Both the position numbers and the translations under genes were made by a program. DNA of 64,000 nt, from NCBI GenBank assembly GCA_021324455.1, contig JAJPJA010000118.1, positions 1 to 64,000 of the forward strand, read 5' to 3'. Positions 60,688 through 64,000 of this stretch are shown one piece after another. Within the stretch, counting starts at the first letter, position 1, and each line of letters starts with the position of its first letter. The DNA is from Pseudomonadota bacterium (GTDB lineage Bacteria; Desulfobacterota; Binatia; Binatales; Binataceae). The notes beneath the pieces are model-generated. The model was not told where the DNA came from and did no database searches. It was given only the letters and a program-made list of their open reading frames with translations.

Positions 60688-63108
60688 TCAAAGGTGCGGC
60701 AGAGGTATGGTCAACACATCATAAACCGTTATCCGAGGCCCGTAGGCAGCCTGGAAGACCCCGATTCCGTCAGCCGGCCGGATCAGGTTAGTGCGATCGA
60801 AAATGTTGAGCACCACGACCCGGTTTGTCAGCTTTCCCAGCCCCGGAATGGAGAAGTCTCGGGCCGCGCTGAGGTTGAACTGCCACACCTTTGGAAGCTG
60901 GGTTTGATTCGCAAAGCCGCCCCGGAGTCCGCTGCTGAACAGGCCGTCGAAAGTGAACTGATAGTCGTTCCAGCGATACGCCGCCCCACCCGAAGCGCCA
61001 ACCAAAGGCGTGTGATCGAGCACGATATAGTGGCGGTCGATGTATGAGAGCTCGCCGGGCGGAAAGTTGTACTGGCCGGAAGCGACGCCAATGTCCTCCT
61101 CCCGGGCGGCGAAGGCGTTCAACCGCACGACCAGATTGTCGAGATTGTAAGTAAGCGAATGCTCGGTTCCGCCGCCGTATCCGCGCACATAGTTGAACGG
61201 CGCATTAATTGGCACGAAACCGAATTGCCCTTCGTCCAGATAGTGACGGTCTATCCTGAAGTAGTTGTCCTGCGCGTACTGAAGATGGGCGCCGAGTCGA
61301 TGGGTGAACCCGGCATCCCATGTGTAATCGGTTTCGGCAAACGGTGTCGGGTTCCCGCCGGGACTGGTACCGATCGCGCCGGTCGTTCCGGCCATTAGCC
61401 GGGAGATTCCCGGCGGCACACCCTGAAAATTCGGAATCTGAAAGTTTCGCGCAAAGCCTGCGTGGAGCATCGTGCCGGCCCCCGGTTTGTAGACCAGGTT
61501 GATCGTAGGGCTGAACTGGCTGGCGGCTGTGAGTCCGGTTACGCGGTCCCATCGCGAGCCGAAATTCACGCTCAACCGATCGGTAAGCTGCCACGTGTCT
61601 TCGACGTAGACGCCATACACCAGATTGATCTTGTTCAGATCCGCCGCCACCGCAAGCGGCGTGGTGAGCGGCTGGCCCATCACGATCGGAAATACCTGCG
61701 AAGTCTGGTCCGATTCGATGCCGTATTCGGCCAGGTAAAATCCGCCGCGCAAGCTGTGCAAGGAGCCCAAATGGTACACGAGGTCTCCCTCAAGGGTGTT
61801 GGACAGGTCGCTGGTGAACACGCTGGCAGCGAGGCCCTGGTAGATCAGATCGCCGATCGGACCGGGATAGAAGTTCTGGGTGTTGTAGTGGGCCGAGTAT
61901 GCCAGTTGATACTCCCAGTCACGGCCCACAGCGCCGCTGAGAGCAAGCACTCCGTAGTAGTCCTGCTGGTTTAGTCCAGAGTCGATTGCGCTGGATGGAT
62001 AGGAAGCCGGATTGATGTGATCGAGCTGGTATTGAGCAGGCTGGTTCGGCTGATTGGGAAACTGGTTGAATGAAAGCGTCATCCCCGCAGTCAGGCTGAG
62101 CTTTGTTTCGGCGGACAGCGCATAGGTCAGGTAGGAAAAGGCTTGCCCCTCAGTCACCGCGTCATGAATAGGGTCGGGCGCCGGCACCGCGGAACTGAAG
62201 CCCAGGTTGGACTGTAGAAACAGACCGGTGAGGAAATAGCTGAAGCCGCCGTTGCATCCGCCCAACTGGAAGGACGCCTGCGCCGTGTCGCGCTGCCCGC
62301 CCAGAATGCTGAGATTGTTGTTGCCGCCGTCGCAGCCCTGCTTGGTGCGAATGTCGATAACGCCTGAGGTGCGGTATCCGTATCGGGCCGGCAAAACTCC
62401 ATCCATCAGGCTCACGCTCTTTACGAAATAGGAGTTCAGCAGCTGCGTGAATGTGGGATCGGTGTTGATGTCCAGCGGCAGCAGGACTCCATTCATCTGG
62501 TACTGGATACCCATGTGCTCGCCGCGGATGTGAATCTCCTGGTTCTGATCAAGCGCCACGCCAGGCATCTGCAGCATCACCTGATTGAGCGGCGTGGCCT
62601 CGCCAGTGGGAAGATTGTTAACGTCCCTGGCGGTCAGCGTGTACTTGTTTGTGCCCGTTTGCGATAGCCCGTTTTGCGCCCGAATTCTCCCAGCCTTGAC
62701 CGCAAGGGTGAGCGGCTGTTCGGATTCAAGCGCAATCTCGACGCTTGCGGCATCGGCCGGCGGAATCCGAATGATTTTGACCGCCGGTTTGTATCCTCTT
62801 TTGGAGACGCTCAGCGCGTAGATGCCGGGTCGCGCCTGCTTCAGCCGAAAGAATCCGTGAATATCGCTGGTGGCACTGAAAATTATCTTTCGATCCTGGG
62901 ATTCCAGTTTGATCGCGGCCCCGGCAAGCGGACGGCCAAGAGCGTCTTTGACCGAGCCGGCCAGTGTTGGCGCGATACGGGACGTTTGGCCCGCTTCCGC
63001 AGCGATGGCGATCATCGCCCAGAAAAACGCCAGCACCCCGACCACAGAAAATCGCAAGCGACCCTCAAGCGCGCGCTGCCGCGGCTGCGGGCCTGAAAAT
63101 CCGGTCAT
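60688..63108 (-). CDS. TonB-dependent receptor with carboxypeptidase-regulatory N-terminal domain
   Basis: 806 residues. The signal is FSVVGVLAFFWAMIAIAAEA; a CarboxypepD-reg-like beta-sandwich follows (about 45-135: LAGSVKDALGRPLAGAAIKLES, GFFRLKQARPGIYALSVS). The plug (LNQVMLQMPGVALDQNQEIHIRG, MDGVLPARYGYRTSGVIDI) and a 22-strand barrel rich in Tyr and Asn come next. It imports a ligand across the outer membrane with TonB energy. The barrel ends YDVLTIPLPHL rather than with an aromatic residue, which is unusual for an outer-membrane protein. The ATG is at 63108; a 25-base tandem copy of its start region lies just upstream. A His-rich frame precedes it on the same strand. Confidence 0.9.
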   Translation of the reverse strand: MTGFSGPQPRQRALEGRLRFSVVGVLAFFWAMIAIAAEAGQTSRIAPTLAGSVKDALGRPLAGAAIKLESQDRKIIFSATSDIHGFFRLKQARPGIYALSVSKRGYKPAVKIIRIPPADAASVEIALESEQPLTLAVKAGRIRAQNGLSQTGTNKYTLTARDVNNLPTGEATPLNQVMLQMPGVALDQNQEIHIRGEHMGIQYQMNGVLLPLDINTDPTFTQLLNSYFVKSVSLMDGVLPARYGYRTSGVIDIRTKQGCDGGNNNLSILGGQRDTAQASFQLGGCNGGFSYFLTGLFLQSNLGFSSAVPAPDPIHDAVTEGQAFSYLTYALSAETKLSLTAGMTLSFNQFPNQPNQPAQYQLDHINPASYPSSAIDSGLNQQDYYGVLALSGAVGRDWEYQLAYSAHYNTQNFYPGPIGDLIYQGLAASVFTSDLSNTLEGDLVYHLGSLHSLRGGFYLAEYGIESDQTSQVFPIVMGQPLTTPLAVAADLNKINLVYGVYVEDTWQLTDRLSVNFGSRWDRVTGLTAASQFSPTINLVYKPGAGTMLHAGFARNFQIPNFQGVPPGISRLMAGTTGAIGTSPGGNPTPFAETDYTWDAGFTHRLGAHLQYAQDNYFRIDRHYLDEGQFGFVPINAPFNYVRGYGGGTEHSLTYNLDNLVVRLNAFAAREEDIGVASGQYNFPPGELSYIDRHYIVLDHTPLVGASGGAAYRWNDYQFTFDGLFSSGLRGGFANQTQLPKVWQFNLSAARDFSIPGLGKLTNRVVVLNIFDRTNLIRPADGIGVFQAAYGPRITVYDVLTIPLPHL

Positions 63109-63151
63109 CAGGGCAAACCTCCCCTCCGGTCATCAGGGCAGAACTTCCCCT
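63101..63151 (-). repeat. Tandem duplication of the receptor's translation start region
   Basis: About 25-26 bases occur twice in tandem (63101-63125 and 63126-63151), differing by a few substitutions and one base. On the minus strand each copy carries a GGGGAGG- or GGGGAAG-type ribosome site, CCTG and ATGACC. The genuine start is the downstream copy (63108). Translation from the upstream ATG (63133) would run in another frame. Confidence 0.8.
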
Positions 63152-63255
63152 CTGCGCGGTCGGGCGAACCAACCCGCGACGGGTTCCCGGCCGCCGGAAG
63201 GCATACTTCAACCTCGGCCGGGATCGGCCCGGATTCGAAATTTCAGGTACGACGA

Positions 63256-63600
63256 TTACGCGAAGCAGGGAGGGGGGCGCGTAGCCTGCGGCGGGTAGCT
63301 CAACGCGCAGTTGACGAAGCAAATATCTGGCGGAGCGATTTTCTCACGACCATCGAAACGCGCCGCCAGACTTATACCTACGAACCGGCTTTCGAAATGC
63401 CAGTGCCCGCACTCGTTGGCATATGAATCAACCAGCGCGGGCTGGTGCCCATCCGCGTCGTAAACGTGATCTCCATGGTGGCCGCGATTATCCGGTCCAT
63501 CCTGGTGATGGTGGCCGGAGCCGTGCGAGTGCGACCCATGTTCATGAAGGTCACGATGCACGTGCGGACGATTTCCGCCTTTATGGCGATGGTAGATCAC
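63256..63600 (-). CDS. His-rich small protein (possible metal-binding)
   Basis: A 114-codon frame starting at GTG. Residues about 5-50 are extremely His-rich (HVHRDLHEHGSHSHGSGHHH, then HHGDHVYDADGHQ), about 20 His in 45 positions, typical of zinc, nickel or cobalt binding. The rest contains CGHWHFESRF and FVNCALSYPP. It precedes the TonB receptor on the same strand by about 150 bases, a context known for metal-uptake clusters. No ribosome site or signal peptide is evident, so the start and even the reality of the gene are uncertain. The composition argues against chance. Confidence 0.45.
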   Translation of the reverse strand: MIYHRHKGGNRPHVHRDLHEHGSHSHGSGHHHQDGPDNRGHHGDHVYDADGHQPALVDSYANECGHWHFESRFVGISLAARFDGREKIAPPDICFVNCALSYPPQATRPPPCFA

Positions 63601-64000
63601 GGCACTAAGAGCAAATTACATCCCGCTGCGCCGGAGGGGAATGAAATGGTTCGACAATGATACGGTTGGCCGCGGCAAATCCCATGGGCATTTGCGTCAA
63701 ATACTGAACCCGCGAGCATCCCCGCGCTACGCCGGTTGGCTGGCCGAACATGTTTCATCTGCGCTTGACGCCGAGCGGTGCGTCATGGGTCAACCTGGCG
63801 CAACCCCTTCTCTGGACCAGGACCGTTCCATTCCGGCCTGCTTTCGCGCCCACGCGGGCATTGTGGAAACTCAAGCGCCGGCGTTTGCCCGCCATCAGCG
63901 GATGCCGGGGTGAAATGGCGGCCGGTGGCGCCGGGACGCCCCACTCTCGCCATCTTTCCACTGGAGGAAATCGCAGTTGCGCGATGGGGGAAGCGGGCGA
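63601..64000. other. Right-edge region without an assigned gene
   Basis: No family features were found in the short frames here. Near the edge, GGAGGAAATCGCAG followed by TTG (63977) and ATG (63984) could be the ribosome site and start of a rightward gene cut by the window end. I see too little to call it. Confidence 0.4.

Noticed and set aside
63900-64000. Cobalamin riboswitch upstream of the TonB receptor
   Set aside because: GCAACTGCGATT on the minus strand recalls one conserved piece, but the B12 box and the paired core were not found.
1-64000. CRISPR array
   Set aside because: No regularly spaced direct repeats of 24-40 bases and no Cas-like genes were seen.

Overview
This 64 kb window is GC-rich, gene-dense chromosomal DNA from an uncultured-type bacterium. 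The mix of genes fits a Binatota or Desulfobacterota-like lineage: five luciferase-type flavin oxidoreductases, several amidohydrolases, an NAD-linked formate dehydrogenase, a DUF6178 protein, multiheme cytochromes and many enzymes acting on hydrophobic or CoA-linked substrates. The lineage is an inference from gene content only. No prophage, complete insertion sequence or CRISPR array was seen.

Layout. 1-4.2 kb: the 3' end of a D-aminoacylase-type amidohydrolase, an AI-2E-type permease, a VOC protein and an LLM oxidoreductase. 4.5-10.4 kb: a leftward redox operon made of an LLM oxidoreductase, a protein joining two cyclic-nucleotide-binding domains to four [4Fe-4S] sites, a predicted diheme-b membrane protein, and a nonaheme cytochrome c fused to an NAD(P)H flavoprotein. 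I regard this operon as the best candidate for an undescribed system. 10.8-18.1 kb: amidohydrolase, DUF6178 protein, Abhydrolase_10-type enzyme, two small secreted proteins and a DHA2 efflux pump. 18.2-25.9 kb: thiD, then fdhD and the fdsGBAD formate dehydrogenase operon, with a divergent 'nitrate reductase associated' gene. 26-32.9 kb: a TIGR03960-like radical SAM protein preceded by two perfect DnaA boxes, a sulfotransferase, a zinc alcohol dehydrogenase, an alpha carbonic anhydrase, a secreted putative peptidase-like protein and an alpha/beta hydrolase.

34.6-40 kb is a conserved housekeeping block: ftsY, a zapB-like gene, zapA, a probable 6S RNA, 5-formyl-THF cyclo-ligase, rny, a ferritin-like gene, then tRNA-Gln and tRNA-Glu. 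The ftsY linker contains three successive near-perfect palindromes. 40-43.4 kb is an AT-richer, looser stretch with two tiny lipoproteins, an SGNH-like protein and a metallophosphoesterase remnant. 43.4-49.5 kb holds a very large membrane protein of unknown function, an MFS transporter, a DUF2231 membrane protein and a stand-alone CuA protein.

49.7-60.5 kb is a catabolic neighbourhood on both strands: two LLM oxidoreductases, NTF2-like and tandem EthD proteins, a lipid-transfer-type thiolase with its DUF35 partner, GST, enoyl-CoA hydratase, amidohydrolase, cytochrome P450 and SDR. This set would suit oxidation and side-chain shortening of a lipid-, steroid- or terpenoid-like compound through CoA esters; the substrate is not identifiable. 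The window ends with a TonB-dependent receptor preceded on the same strand by a His-rich frame, which hints at metal uptake.
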